Below are positions 37,944 to 49,618 of a stretch of DNA of 64,000 bases, piece by piece. The notes beneath the pieces are model-generated. The model saw only the letters and a list, made by a program, of their open reading frames with translations, had not been told where the DNA came from and did not search any database. Source of the DNA: Rotaria sp. Silwood1 (taxonomy: Eukaryota > Rotifera > Eurotatoria > Philodinida > Philodinidae). Every line of letters starts with the position of its first letter. Positions within the stretch are counted from its first letter, which is position 1. Made by a program: the position numbers and the translations under genes. The DNA lies in contig CAJNOP010000016.1 in assembly GCA_905250075.1 (NCBI GenBank), positions 715,661 to 779,660 of the forward strand. The letters run 5' to 3'.

Positions 37944-38115
37944 TGTTGGCGTCCAATGTCGGATTTAGTCCAATCTCGGATTGGACGTAAATTCATCAGG
38001 CCAATCTGAGATTCGCCTAGGTCAATTTGAGATTCGCCTAGGCCAATCTGAGATTGGACGCTCAATTTTCAGGCGAATCTGAGATTGGACGGAATCCGAG
38101 TATGGACGCTGACAT
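37944..38115. mobile_element. Foldback element made of short palindromic units
   Basis: The termini are inverted copies: TGTTGGCGTCCAATGTCGGA on the left, and the reverse complement of the right end reads TGTCAGCGTCCATACTCGGA. The interior consists of repeated CCAATCTGAGATT units joined to CGCCTAGG or GGACG, including a near-tandem 21-nt period. It also has perfect small palindromes such as GTCCAATCTCGGATTGGAC. It is markedly GC-richer than the flanks. Flanking ATATAT on both sides may be the target duplication or just local AT repeat. Confidence 0.7.
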
Positions 38116-38302
38116 ATATATAAATAGTTCTCTTTTTCTATTTTATTCATCAAAACATTTTCATTTACTTGTTGCTACTTAAGCAAAAGAAAAAAATTCA
38201 TAGCTTATTTTTGTACCAATTAGAAAAAAACCTATTAAGTGTTTATTAATGAAACAGTTTTTGCTCTCAAATTTAAATCCATTCATATTGTGCATAGTAG
38301 AC

Positions 38303-38753
38303 CAAGGTTGGAACCGGTCCGGCAAACCGGTACCGGTTGAAGAAATCAACCGGGCCGGTAAAACCGGAATTTCACCGGTTGAAATTTTTCAAAAATCTTC
38401 TTTGTTAATCCTGTCTTTGACCATAAAAACTAAGGTATCACGTTTTTTCTGTCAGAATAGGTAAAAAAGTGCTCAAAACATATGTTATATTAATCGCTTT
38501 TCCTGAGGTTCTCTTTAAAAAGATTCATTATGATGAGCGTCTTTTACATGTGCCTTAAAGTATTTCATATTTGGAGCGATTTTTTCTAAAAATCGGTTTT
38601 CAAAAAAAAAATTCGACATTTTTCCACCGGTTTTTAACCGGTTTTCACCGATTGGACATGTGATTCCAACCGGCCGGACCGGACCGGACCGGTAGGATTT
38701 TTCAACCGGCCGGACCGGACCGTTTTAATATTTCTCAACCGGTTCCACCCCTG
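38303..38753. mobile_element. hAT-type non-autonomous element (MITE), 451 bp
   Basis: Bounded by a perfect 8-bp direct duplication TAGTAGAC (38295-38302 and 38754-38761), the length typical of hAT transposons. Terminal inverted repeats are CAAGGTTGGAACCGGT (left) and CAGGGGTGGAACCGGT (right, reverse complement); CAGGG-type ends are also typical of hAT. Both subterminal regions hold many ACCGGT/CCGGACCGG motifs, probably transposase-binding repeats, separated by an AT-rich centre. No transposase frame is present; the 71-codon plus-strand frame over the left arm is incidental. Confidence 0.85.
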
Positions 38754-38950
38754 TAGTAGACTGACATTTTATTGAATAAGAGATGAATAGTCTGCTTTAA
38801 GAAATCTATCGACAGAATTTCATAGTGTATGATCTTAAGGAACTATGAGATCCATGCAAAATTTGACAATCGAAGTCTTATAAAGTAATACTTTAAGGTT
38901 TCACTTATACAAATAGCTCTTATGATGATAGTTCCGTGTAATTATATATA

Positions 38951-39756
38951 GCGGGTGTGTCAAAATGTTTGCAGCATTTTTTTTTACTTCACATATATCT
39001 CGGTTTAAGTAAGTGACAAAATTTTGACCTTTTAAAAGATGTACTACAAGAAGCCCTTCAAAAATTGTAATAACAAACTCTTATTGACTCATTCTAATGA
39101 TTTTCCCTGATATAAAAATAACAAACTTACATAATAGTGCTACTTACCATCATATTGTGTCTAATAAAATTGCACGGATGACTTATTTGTTTTGTTTATA
39201 TCTCAACACATATAAATCATAAAGCCTTGCTTTTTTTTCGAAAATACATCATTGAAAGCTCGACAAAAACTGCATGAATAAAGTCTATGCGAGAGATGAT
39301 TTACAAATGAAAACCGTAAAATCTTCGGAAAAAATTCAACTCGGATTATGTACAATAAGTTATTATCGATGGATTTCTTGGCAGAGTATATTCTGATGAA
39401 CAACTTAATAATGAGACGGCTATGGATGAACATTTATGATGATTATACAATTCCATAGTACTTATTGAAGAATATGTCATCATGTTATAAAACTTTGATT
39501 TGAAATAGAAATAACTTTTAAAAACTGTTTCAAACATTTCTTTAATACTCGATCTGACGGAAATAGCGACATGACATAGTTCTTCACTTTCAACCATATA
39601 GAAAGATCATCAGAGTATGTCATCAGAGATTTATTTATAAAGCTTGTGTAGAGCTTTCGACAATGTATCTTTGAAAAAAGAATCAAGGTTTTATCATTTA
39701 TCTAAGCTGCGATATATGCGAAATGAAAAAAGTTGCACACATTTTGACACACCCAG
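38951..39756. mobile_element. Tc1/mariner-type element, 806 bp, no intact transposase
   Basis: Flanked by TA on each side. Inverted termini: the left begins GCGGGTGTGTCAAAATGTTT, and the reverse complement of the right begins CTGGGTGTGTCAAAATGTGT. Both continue into T-rich sequence and a CATATATC block, about 50 nt per arm. GGTGTGTCAAAATG is a common mariner-type terminus. Three overlapping minus-strand frames (39203-39686) are short, lie in different frames and show no DDE/DDD motif. The element is therefore non-autonomous or badly decayed. Confidence 0.75.
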
Positions 39757-39807
39757 TATATGTTAACGCGATTAAATACGTTCTAATTTAAATATCATGT
39801 CCTTTAG

Positions 39808-41508
39808 AATTGAAAATACACCGTCTATGGGGTGAGGCTTGTCTGTTAGAAAATATTATTTCATACATAATTTCATTGATTAGATTAAATAGAAGTATGT
39901 TTTTTTTTTTTCATTTAAACTATTTACTTTTTTTTATTATTATAGATTCTATTAGTGATGTATTCAATGTAAGTATGTGTTTTTATTTCAGTTTAACGAT
40001 TAATTCAATCGAAATGACTCTTTTTATTTTTTTTATTTTATGTTTTATAAGCGCGTGTTTGTCTTTTTCTTTATTAATGTTTGTAATTTTATTAATGAAT
40101 ATGCCTATGTGGTTAAAAATAAAAGACTCTCTCAGTCGATAAAAGCCAAAAAAATAGAACGAAATTATGTCTTCAATGTTGTAAGAAACCCTAAAAAATC
40201 ATAAATGACTCTTATTAGATCTGACATGAAGATCATACGAGGTCTCATAATTGAATTGTTTGTCTTAGGCAGAAAAATCATGTTGTACTGAAAAAGCCAT
40301 TCGATAGACATTTCGAGACGTCGAGATTTCAGCTTTTGACAGACATCGAAATTTTATATCTAACTCTCGAATTGCCACTTTTTGATGGGTCAACGACTCG
40401 GCATTTGATTAATTAGACGCACCAATGCAACAATTTTTTTCTGAAGAGACTGATATTTGATCAAAACAAACAAGATATTTTGTTAAGTTTCGTCAAGCAT
40501 CTCTAAATTAAATATGAGCTATATATTCTTCTATGAAAGCCATCTTTTCAATTCAACAATAGATCATACTTTGATGATAGTGTTTGTTGTATCAATATTT
40601 GCTACTAATTTTTAAAAATTACCTTTTTTTGTTTAAGAAAAAAATTTAACGGTGTGATTAAGTCTGAAATTAATATTTAAGAATTTTATCAAAGATTTCA
40701 GAAAAATATTTGCTACTGATGTATCCTCATCAAGAATGCTGGTCGATTTTGATCTTAGTTTTCATCAATTCATATTAAGTATTGCTTTGAAAATTATGAA
40801 AGTAAGATGAAATATATGCCAAACATTAATAATGCTACTAAGATCGTGGAATAGAAGTAAAAAACATTTCAAAATCTCTTTTTTTTAGAGAAGTTTCACG
40901 TAAGCAAAAATTACATTCAGCTGTCGAAAGTTATTATTGTGCTAGACTTGCTTCTACTCCAGCACTTGTATGTTTTCTCCTGATATGTTTCTTTTCCTCA
41001 AGTAGTTGAAGCTTCGAGTGGTTGAAGTGTGCTTGAAAAAAATGAGTAGTATTTTTTCGATAGATTTCCTCTCGTTAAGTACACACAACTACGATAAATT
41101 CCAACGAGTCGAACATGAATGGCTAAAATCTGATGGCTGTTGAGGGACTCAAAATAAGAACAGAACGAACAAAAAGTATAAAGTCCAAATTTTCAACCGT
41201 TTACCGTGTCCATTGTATGCTTTTCAAAACAGTAAATAGTAAGCATATTATTAAACAATTAGCATAGCTATAATGAAAGCATGATCTACTTCTCGTTCTT
41301 TGAATGAATCTATAAAATAAACACTTCTTTGATCATGCAATGCAGTTGTTGTAAACAACTACCACATCTCTACCTTTTGTCAATATAAAATCACTAGAGA
41401 ATGCACTACCTCTTTTTTTTTATTTATTATTCATCATTAACAGCAGTAATTACTAATTTATATCGTCAAGGTACACCAATACGTTTAATTGATGCTAATT
41501 ATGTTTGA
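39808..41508 (+). pseudogene. Isolated coding-like exons, probable relic gene
   Basis: Four plus-strand segments look like exons. 39808-39894 reads LKIHRLWGEACLLENIISYI and ends at a GTATGT donor. 39946-39968 encodes NSISDVFN and ends at GTAAGT, in phase with the first. 40889-40967 reads EVSRKQKLHSAVESYYCARL and ends at GTATGT. The last, ending at TGA 41506-41508, reads ITNLYRQGTPIRLIDANYV. Codon choice is like the intact genes. Phases between segments 2, 3 and 4 do not agree and no 5' exon was found. The mariner-type element ends only 51 nt before the first segment. I do not recognise the protein. It may be a truncated gene, or a real gene with exons I missed. Confidence 0.35.
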
Positions 41509-42756
41509 TGAGTGTCATCACGAACTGAATAGATGTTGTATATCGGATGTGTATGTATATTTTCTTAACGAAATTTTAATAAATTCATTGCCATTGACTA
41601 TCAGAAAATTACAATCTCTCACTCATAGACAAATATCTTGAATCGATTGTATAATCAACATCAATGATCGGACGATTCGTCACAGCTGCAAACGACGAGC
41701 TTTTGGATACTCTTACCAACGCACTTTCTATATTTCTTTAGGGTTTTTTTGAGGCTAACATGTCAAACGATGGATTCTCTTATCACCATGAATATCATTT
41801 GTTTTATTAATACTCACAAAACTATCATTTGATGAAAAATTATTTTTTTCATACTACGGCTAGGTTTCAATTCTGATTTCATCATTATTTTGAATAATTA
41901 GAATCTATTTGTATTTGAAAAAAAAAACCTGATTCATCGTTGAAGACACGAACATCATAGTATTTCGTTGCAGTATCCATACATGACTTATAATATAAAC
42001 AAAGAAATATTAGTAATGTTACGCATCGTCAACAGTAATACATTATGAAAGATATTAATCATTTTACACCAAAAACAAATCACCTACAAAATTAGAACAC
42101 GATTAATTCTTCACTAATTTAGATATTTTCTTTCGTTTATTATTAACTAAATAGAAAAAGAAACTCGGGAAATTTTCATTATATTTTGTAATATACATAG
42201 AAAAAGAATACAGTAATATGAAAAAAAGATAACAAACACGCGAATAAAAACTACAATATACAATTGTTTGTTTTAGCTGTTCGTTGTCGTTCGTTAATGC
42301 GACACACATATACAAAAAACAAAGTTGTAATTTCATTTGTGTTAAGATAATAAAAATGTTTTTTTATATCACATAGCGCATTTAATATGGTGGAAAAAAA
42401 AGAATAAATAATATTGCATGCACCCACTCATACACTGATATCTACAGCTATTAGTCGAATAATATATTTTATAAAAAAAAAAAAACAAAAAACGAAACGA
42501 ACGCTTGTCAATGATTCTGGCCTTCAGCTCCGTGATTTTCTAACAGGAGAGTGGTAGAAACTTGGAAGTAGTATTATGATAATCACTTTTTACGGCTAAC
42601 CCTGCCTAGTATATGATCTTTTTCTACTAAGAGCATAAAATCCGACCACTAGATTCTGACATCATATTCCTGCTTCCACTTTTCTATCATTATCCGGACG
42701 AAACTGGCTGTACATCATTCACCTGGAAAAGTATGGTAGAAGTTTTCACTGTTTAA
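41509..42756. other. Gene-free spacer
   Basis: No coding-like frame, RNA gene or clear repeat. It contains the 3' flank of the ETV6-like gene near 42757. Confidence 0.6.
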
Positions 42757-45295
42757 TTAAATGTTCGCTGAATTATAAATAAGCTTTTGTTTTTTATAAT
42801 TAATGTGATTTTCTTCGTCTTTAGGAACAACTAAATCAAGTGGTTGATCACGAGAATAATTATGAGACAGACAAGTATTTAGTGATGTTGGAAGATTTGT
42901 TTTACGTTTTGTTGATGCTATTGCTGAAGATGATTGTGATAGATTACAATATTGTCTTTCATTATCATGATTACTATCAAATGATACTGGTGATGATGAA
43001 CTTGAACGATCACTTTTCGATATAGAATCATTAGGTGTCGTAAATAATCGATTATCAATTGGACTTAAATTTGATATCATTGGTGTAGAAGATGGTGAAT
43101 GAACTGAAAAAAGTTGAAGATATCTATTAGATATTTCAGTTGATGATTCTTGTCTAGGAAGATTAGATGTTGATGATGATGATGAAAATGAAGATTGTTT
43201 ATTGATTGTTGAATAAAATGTACTTGTTGTATCAACATTACGTTTCATAGTTTTTCGAATTTCATCGGGTGAACGCATAAAACGATATAATAGACGTTTT
43301 GATTGTTCTTTTGCAATAATATTATTTGAATAATAATAACGCATACCACGTGATAATTTTTCATAGGTCATTGATAAACGATTTTTTTGAAGGCCTATTG
43401 ATAATGAAATATAATCATCGTAAATTTTAGTGCTTGAATAAATTGCATATTAGTATAATTTATGCTAACACTTCAAACGTTCTATTTTTCAATGCTTATC
43501 AGAATTAATCTCACTAACACCCACATAGTATGATTCATAAAAAAAAATTGGATCTTCAAAAATGCCCTTCAAAATCCGTGTCAAACATAGTAACATCCAC
43601 GAACACTTCCAACCTACCTTCTGATCTGAGAAAATATTACCTCTGAATTAGCTTTCTTTACAAAATTTTTTCTTAAAACATATGAGTATTTCTTTGAAAA
43701 AATTTACAAGCTATACTCAAATATTGTCAGACAAACTTTTTTTTTTGAAAGAAAACGATTTAGAGTCAGCATTTATTTAGATCAGAAAGTAGGTTATGAG
43801 CATCTGTGACGGTTAGTGAGGAAGAGTTCAGTATTAGTGTGATAGATCTAAATTTGATATCCATTATTGAAGAATCACTTTTTCAATGATTCCTACGAAA
43901 TGCATATCCGTAAGAATAATTTCAATCAACCTTGGAAAAGTGAGTATTTTTGAGTATTAGCATAAATTACTAATATGCGAATAAATCATACCCCAAAGAG
44001 CAGCAAGTTTGTCAGCTTGAACTATTCGAAAAATCATTTTTTCACGATTTTCCCAATGAATAATTGATTCATAATATGGATCTTCAAGTAAAATATATAA
44101 AAATTCCCATAGAATACGACAATCTAAATAAAATTCATTATCAATAACAAAATATTAATAAATCAACTTGATACTTTTAGCTGCTTGTGGTTTCATTATA
44201 ATATTACCATGAAAATCCACTCGATCATGATAATAACGTATTTTTCTTGATATATCATTGTCATTCACATTTGTAACATCGTTCGTTTGCTGTTTTGTCT
44301 TTGAAAATAATCCTGAACGAATTTTTAGTGGTTTAGGTTCGTTTAATTGTTGAGATATTGATGTCGAATGTGATGTAATTGATTGACAAGGAACTTTATC
44401 ATTATCTTTACGGTCTGTACATTCTTGTTTAATAGATGACATTGAATGATGAAAATTATTTTGTTCGAATGGTTTTGTACCTTAAAAGAAATTTTTTTTC
44501 ATTTAAAAAAAATCACAATTAGACAAAAAAATTAACAAACTTGATGACGAAGATGAATTTAATATCTGTTGTGTTCGTATTGATTGTTGTAAATTCATAA
44601 AATCTGTTTGTTGATGTTTTTCAGGAGGATGATACATATAATTAATTGTAGGTTGCATATAAGGCATAGGTGATGGTCGTAGGGGTGGTGGTGGTGGTGG
44701 GGGCGGATGTGGTGGTAATGGAACATTAAAGTGACGGATAGATGATGGTGGAAAAAGGCCAAAATTACTCCACAATTGATATGGAAAAACTAGAAAATTG
44801 ATTTTTTTTTAATTAATTTCTAATTAGAAAAACTTACTTTGACAAGTCAATGATTTAACTAATGCATTATGTTGTTGAAGAGCTTTATGTAAAATATCAC
44901 CAGAACGTAAAGAACGTTGTTTAAATCCATCTTCATTCAATAATAATAATGCTTTACCTATGAATCATGACAAAAAAAATAAATTAAAAATTAAAAAAAA
45001 AAAAAAATTTTATTTAACTAACCATTCATTTCAAAATCATTCAAATTAACGTCTCGTAATGAATATTCATCGATACAATATGCGATCCATTTCTGTACAT
45101 CATCTTTTGTCCATAAAATAATTGGATAAACTACATCAAAATGATAGATATATATATATGTAGAAATATTCTTTTTCTTAATCGAAACTTCTTACGTAAA
45201 TTTCCCGATAAATTCATTTTGAATGGTGGTATAAAATAATTATTTGTTGGTAGAGAAGTACTAGGTATTTTATTATCAGTATTAGTAGCTACCAT
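42757..45295 (-). CDS. ETS transcription factor, ETV6/Yan type (PNT + ETS)
   Basis: Seven exons join in phase to 550 residues: 45295-45196, 45130-45023, 44957-44838, 44789-44541, 44480-44175, 44123-43992 and 43394-42757. A Pointed/SAM domain spans about 36-105 ([44 protein letters not shown]). A Pro-rich stretch is at 133-148. A SUMO-consensus IKQE is at 209-212. The ETS domain at about 296-378 includes [49 protein letters not shown] and [12 protein letters not shown]. The [13 protein letters not shown] and FRFM-x-x-PDEI wording is that of ETV6/Yan rather than ELF or ETS1. These are nuclear repressors that polymerise through the PNT domain and oppose receptor-tyrosine-kinase signalling. Near the C-terminus PLDLV (523-527) fits a CtBP-binding motif. 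The ATG lies 1 nt after an acceptor-like TTTTAG. Confidence 0.92.
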
Positions 45296-48200
45296 ACTAA
45301 AATAGAAAAGAAAAATTTTATACATGATGATTTTTTCTCATTGTAGAAAAATGAAACAGAAAAGAAGAAAATGCGATGATGCATTACAAATCATGGAAAA
45401 TAAAAACCGAACAAGGAGAGGCGAATCATGTTTACTAGAAGTACGTACAAGTATATAGTCATTTATATACATATAAGCATATTCTTTCTCTCTCCTCCCT
45501 CTGACTTAATGTCCATGTTGACGTAGAATGAAAAGCATCATCAACCTCACCTCCTACACAATATTTTTTTTGTAAATACTTCCGTACGTTTACCTATCAG
45601 AGAAAAAAGAACAATCAGAACAAAAAATTAAGCACTATATTATATCTGATAGGATATACAAGTGGATAAATCATATGATATATGTGCAACATCCTTAACC
45701 AACAGTCATCAATGGATAGTATTTACAGAAAATCGATAAACGAGGTAGGTCTTTATGTTAAATCGACAATTGATTGATTATTAGAGAAGACAAATAGATA
45801 GATTCGTAAGGAAGTTTTATTTATGAAACATCTTTTACTTGATCCGAATGAAAATTAGTACAAGGAAGTGTCAATAGATAGACTAATATAAGAGTATTTA
45901 ATATTTAATTTTGATTATACTCACAGTGTTCTTTCTGATAGTTTAAGAAAAAAAAGAAACGGAGAGAAAGGGAACACTCATGAGTGACCTCCTTGCTTTG
46001 AAAATTTATTGTAGGCCAACAAGAAGGATCCGTTGTTTTTGATTTTATCGTCTGTCTCGGAAGTTCAAGAGCACTATTCTCTCTCACGACAGAAGACATA
46101 TCCCGTTCTGTTTTTGTGCTGTCTCGCTTTCGGTCAGTCGACAATGAGAAAAGAAAAGGTATTATTTCAACTCGCTTTTTGAATATACATACATATATCC
46201 CACTGGCCTTGTTCTGTTCTTTTTTCCCTCCATAATAATCATCATCATCCATCCTGTCTACCTGTCGAGACGACAACAGAAAGAAAAAGAAAGAAGAGGA
46301 AGGTCCGAAATAACATCTATAGTAAAACAAATTTTTCGTTTTTCTTTCCTTTCACATTCATTGTGTTGAACGATATCTGTACTAACGCATTTAGCACATA
46401 AATATTTCGGTCTTTATCTCGGTGACCTCAAAATAAGAACGAACACTGTATATATATAGATGCAATGTTCTTCATCTAAAGTGTATGAACAGAGGTGACC
46501 GGAACAGAACATAAAAGGAAAAAAAGAACTCGTCTTGTCTTTTAAATTTCTCCCCTATCGTTTTATTGTCATGTCCCATGCATGGCACTACCATTGTCAT
46601 GTGTCACACGATATTTTACAGTCATCTTTCAATCACCAGATCCAATTAAACGATGAGCATATAAATATATATATATATGTATGTGTAGACAATCGACAGG
46701 TGTTGTTTGTGAACAATGATGACATTGATAAGACGTACGACAAACATCACTTGATCGATTACGCATATTTACGCTAAGCTTTATTTCTACAAAGAAGTGC
46801 TAATGCAAAGACTATGATCACATTAACAATTTTCTTTTTTGTTTACGATGCACAACCGATAAAGAAAAACTAGGTCACAACAATCTGTTTTTTCTTTTTA
46901 GTCATTATTATCTCATGATCATTGATCTGCATGGATTCATGTACAAAAAAAATATATGATTTCTTCATTATATATATCTTGAACTTCTCTTCACTGACAT
47001 CAATTGTATATTGAAAGAAAAGAAATGTTTGCATGTATATGATGGAGCAATGGACGACGCTCTCTTTATCGAGACTATTCAATACGTGACTCTTGTACTC
47101 TAGTCAAGTGAAATTTCCATTTTACACGCTATGAATTCAATCAATATCTGCTTTGCTTCATTTGATTCATATTTCGTTTCAATTTGAATGCTTTCGTCTA
47201 ATGAATGGAAATGAGATTTGACTTTAAAAAAATACAATTATTCATTAGAAGAAGATATACTCTTGACGGAAGACAAGCATAATAAAAAAGAAAAAAGTTT
47301 GCTAACCTGTTCATGGAAGATAAGACGATAGCGGTAAAGTGAAAGTCGATTCATTGTTGGCAAGCAAATATTCTGTTTATCATCTTAAGAGATAAATAAA
47401 TTGGTCGTTTTTATGATGAAGATGATAAGACGAAAGACGAGAAAAAAAGACAAGCAAGGAAATATATTTGAATACACCGCTAACAGTTTAAATAATGGTG
47501 TATGATTAAAGAAACTTAGTTCTTTATTTATATAGTTACTCTATTGAATGTATGTATAGATATGCTAATCGGGCTGAAGGTGAAATCGAATGAAATATCA
47601 TGCATGTGAATGCATCTATGGTCGGAACTAGTGAAAAATATGACAAAAAAATATTTTTTTTCTCTGCATACGATAGCTCTATTCGTTTTTGTATTGATTT
47701 AATCGGGTTAGTAATGTTTGAATATAACCAAATAATATGTATTTATTTTTTCTATAGTAGTCTTCTAGTAACCTTTTGTTTTAGGAAGGTAATACTACGT
47801 AATAACGTTTATTTGCCTGTCAATTCTATATAATGACAGATATTTCTGCTTTCGCTCGTATTTTTTTATCAAAAAATGAAGCCTAACGAAACGAATAAAC
47901 ACAAGTTGACCCGGAACTTTACAAAAGAAAACAACAGCACAACATTCTATATATTTCTGAATGACATTTTTTCTCTCTCTCCTTTTCTTTTTTGATTCTT
48001 TGTTTGAAGATTTGTGTAATGGTTACTATATGGTAAAACAAAAAAAAAACCAATAATAATAACAAAAAAACAAAAACGTTTATATCCGCAGTTGATTTAA
48101 TCAAGACATTTCATGTAAAATTTCACACATATTCCAAACATCATATTTCTTGATCGTTATCATAAAACTATTTTTCAGCTGATTTTTCGATAATTTTCAT

Positions 48201-49004
48201 CCATAAACGTAAATTCAAATTTATAAATTCCTTTTCCTTTGCCAATCATTATCGTCAATCATTCATATATTTGCCCATTTTCTTCTTTTTTTTCTTTCTT
48301 TCATTGCATATTGATTTCTTTGCCACGCCCTTACATATACAAATGCGAGCGGGAAGTATGATTATTGAGTGCGTTTTTTTTGTTTCCTTGCTTTCCGTGC
48401 GTATTCATTTTGGTGTAAGAAAAAAAAAAACGAAAAAAGTAAAAGAAAAAGTAAACCTTTTTTTTTTCGAAGACATAATCGAAGCAAATAATGGAAAAGA
48501 AACAATACTATTCAACATTATGTGACGCACATAAGGCCGCAAAAATGAAATCCTTTTCAAGTACGCTACGTAATTGATCAATACACATGCATACCAGTTA
48601 GATAAGAAAAGAAAAAGCGAAATTTCAATCGTCCTTTGTATTACATTGACGACAAACATGAATTTGCACATTTTCTTTGTTAACTCTATCTAGTACGAAA
48701 ATAACGAATACACAGTCACTAATTGTTTGACGCACTTTAAATTCTGTTTGATATAATAGATGAAAAAAAAGTAAAAAAAAAACATATAACAAGTATTTAT
48801 GGTAAATATATGATGCATCGTGTTGAATGACGGGACAATACGAATCAAAATCCTTTCGTCACTCGGTTGTTTTTTCCTTTTTTGTTGTTATACACTCCAA
48901 TTGCAGCAAGGCTGTGATACGAAGAAAAAAACAAATGGATAGAAGAAAAAAATAATCCTCGCATAGATAGTGTATAACCGTTGCATAAAGAATCATAGAG
49001 GTCA
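45296..49004. other. Spacer between divergent ETV6-like and calcium-sensor genes
   Basis: It separates two divergently transcribed genes, so it should contain both promoters. A TATATATAG tract at about 46450 and several AT microsatellites are visible, but no regulatory site can be assigned. The 141-codon minus-strand frame at 45905-46330 is low-complexity and unconvincing. Confidence 0.5.
45297..45298 (-). promoter_or_regulatory. Acceptor-like AG one base before the ETV6-like ATG
   Basis: The minus strand reads a pyrimidine tract, TTTTAG, T, ATG. It is either a 3' splice site of a 5'-UTR intron or a trans-splice acceptor. Confidence 0.45.
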
Positions 49005-49618
49005 ATGGGTAACCAACAAAATTCATGTACATTAACTGAAAAAGATATTGCGTTGTTAGTAAAAACAAGCGGTAAAACTGAAGATGAAATTCGTCAATGG
49101 TATAATGAATTTTGTCTCGAAAGCAATAATACTGGTCGCATGAATAAACGACAATTTCAAATATATTATACAAAATTAAAAAAGAATCCAAATTTAGATA
49201 AAATTACTGATCATATTTTTCACGCATTTGATGCTGATAATTCAGGTAAGTTTTTCATTTTTTATATTTTTTTTGTTTTATTTTTGAATTTTTTCTTCAA
49301 GGTACTATCGATTTTCGAGAATTTCTTATTGCTTACATAGCAACAACTTCTGGTACGAACCAACAAAAATTTGAATATTCATTTGACGTTTATGACATAG
49401 ATGATAATCAATTAATTGAAAAAAAAGAAGCAAGAAAAATTCTTAGTTTATTATGTCGAATCCTTGATTTATCTGAAGATGACGCAAAAGCATATACAGA
49501 AACACTCATGCTTACATTTGACACAAATAACGATAAAGTTTTAACAAGAACAGAATTTATCAATGGCTGTTTACATGATTCAACATTAGCACATATGTCG
49601 AATCCATTTAGTTTTTAA
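49005..49618 (+). CDS. Neuronal calcium sensor family EF-hand protein
   Basis: Two exons, 49005-49245 and 49302-49618, join in phase to 185 residues. The N-terminal MGNQQNS fits an N-myristoylation site. EF-hand 2 (DADNSGTIDFRE), EF-hand 3 (DIDDNQLIEKKE) and EF-hand 4 (DTNNDKVLTRTE) have full sets of calcium-coordinating positions. The first EF-hand region (ESNNTGRMNKRQ) is non-canonical and lacks the CPxG signature usual in recoverin, frequenin or neurocalcin, so the subfamily is uncertain. The size is typical of the family. Family role: calcium-myristoyl switch proteins that regulate channels, GPCR kinases or cyclases at membranes. The ATG lies 4-6 nt after an acceptor-like TAG/AG at about 48998. 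Confidence 0.88.

Noticed and set aside
38249..38464. 71-codon plus-strand frame across the left hAT arm
   Set aside because: Produced by CCGG-rich repeats; fully explained by the mobile element.
39203..39686. Transposase in the mariner-type element
   Set aside because: Three short overlapping frames with no DDE/DDD catalytic pattern or helix-turn-helix that I can defend; 806 bp is also too short for a full transposase plus termini.
45905..46330. 141-codon minus-strand open frame upstream of the ETV6-like gene
   Set aside because: Composition is poly-Phe/Lys from T/A runs, with no domain, splice context or conserved-looking motif. It more likely reflects pyrimidine-rich 5' flank.
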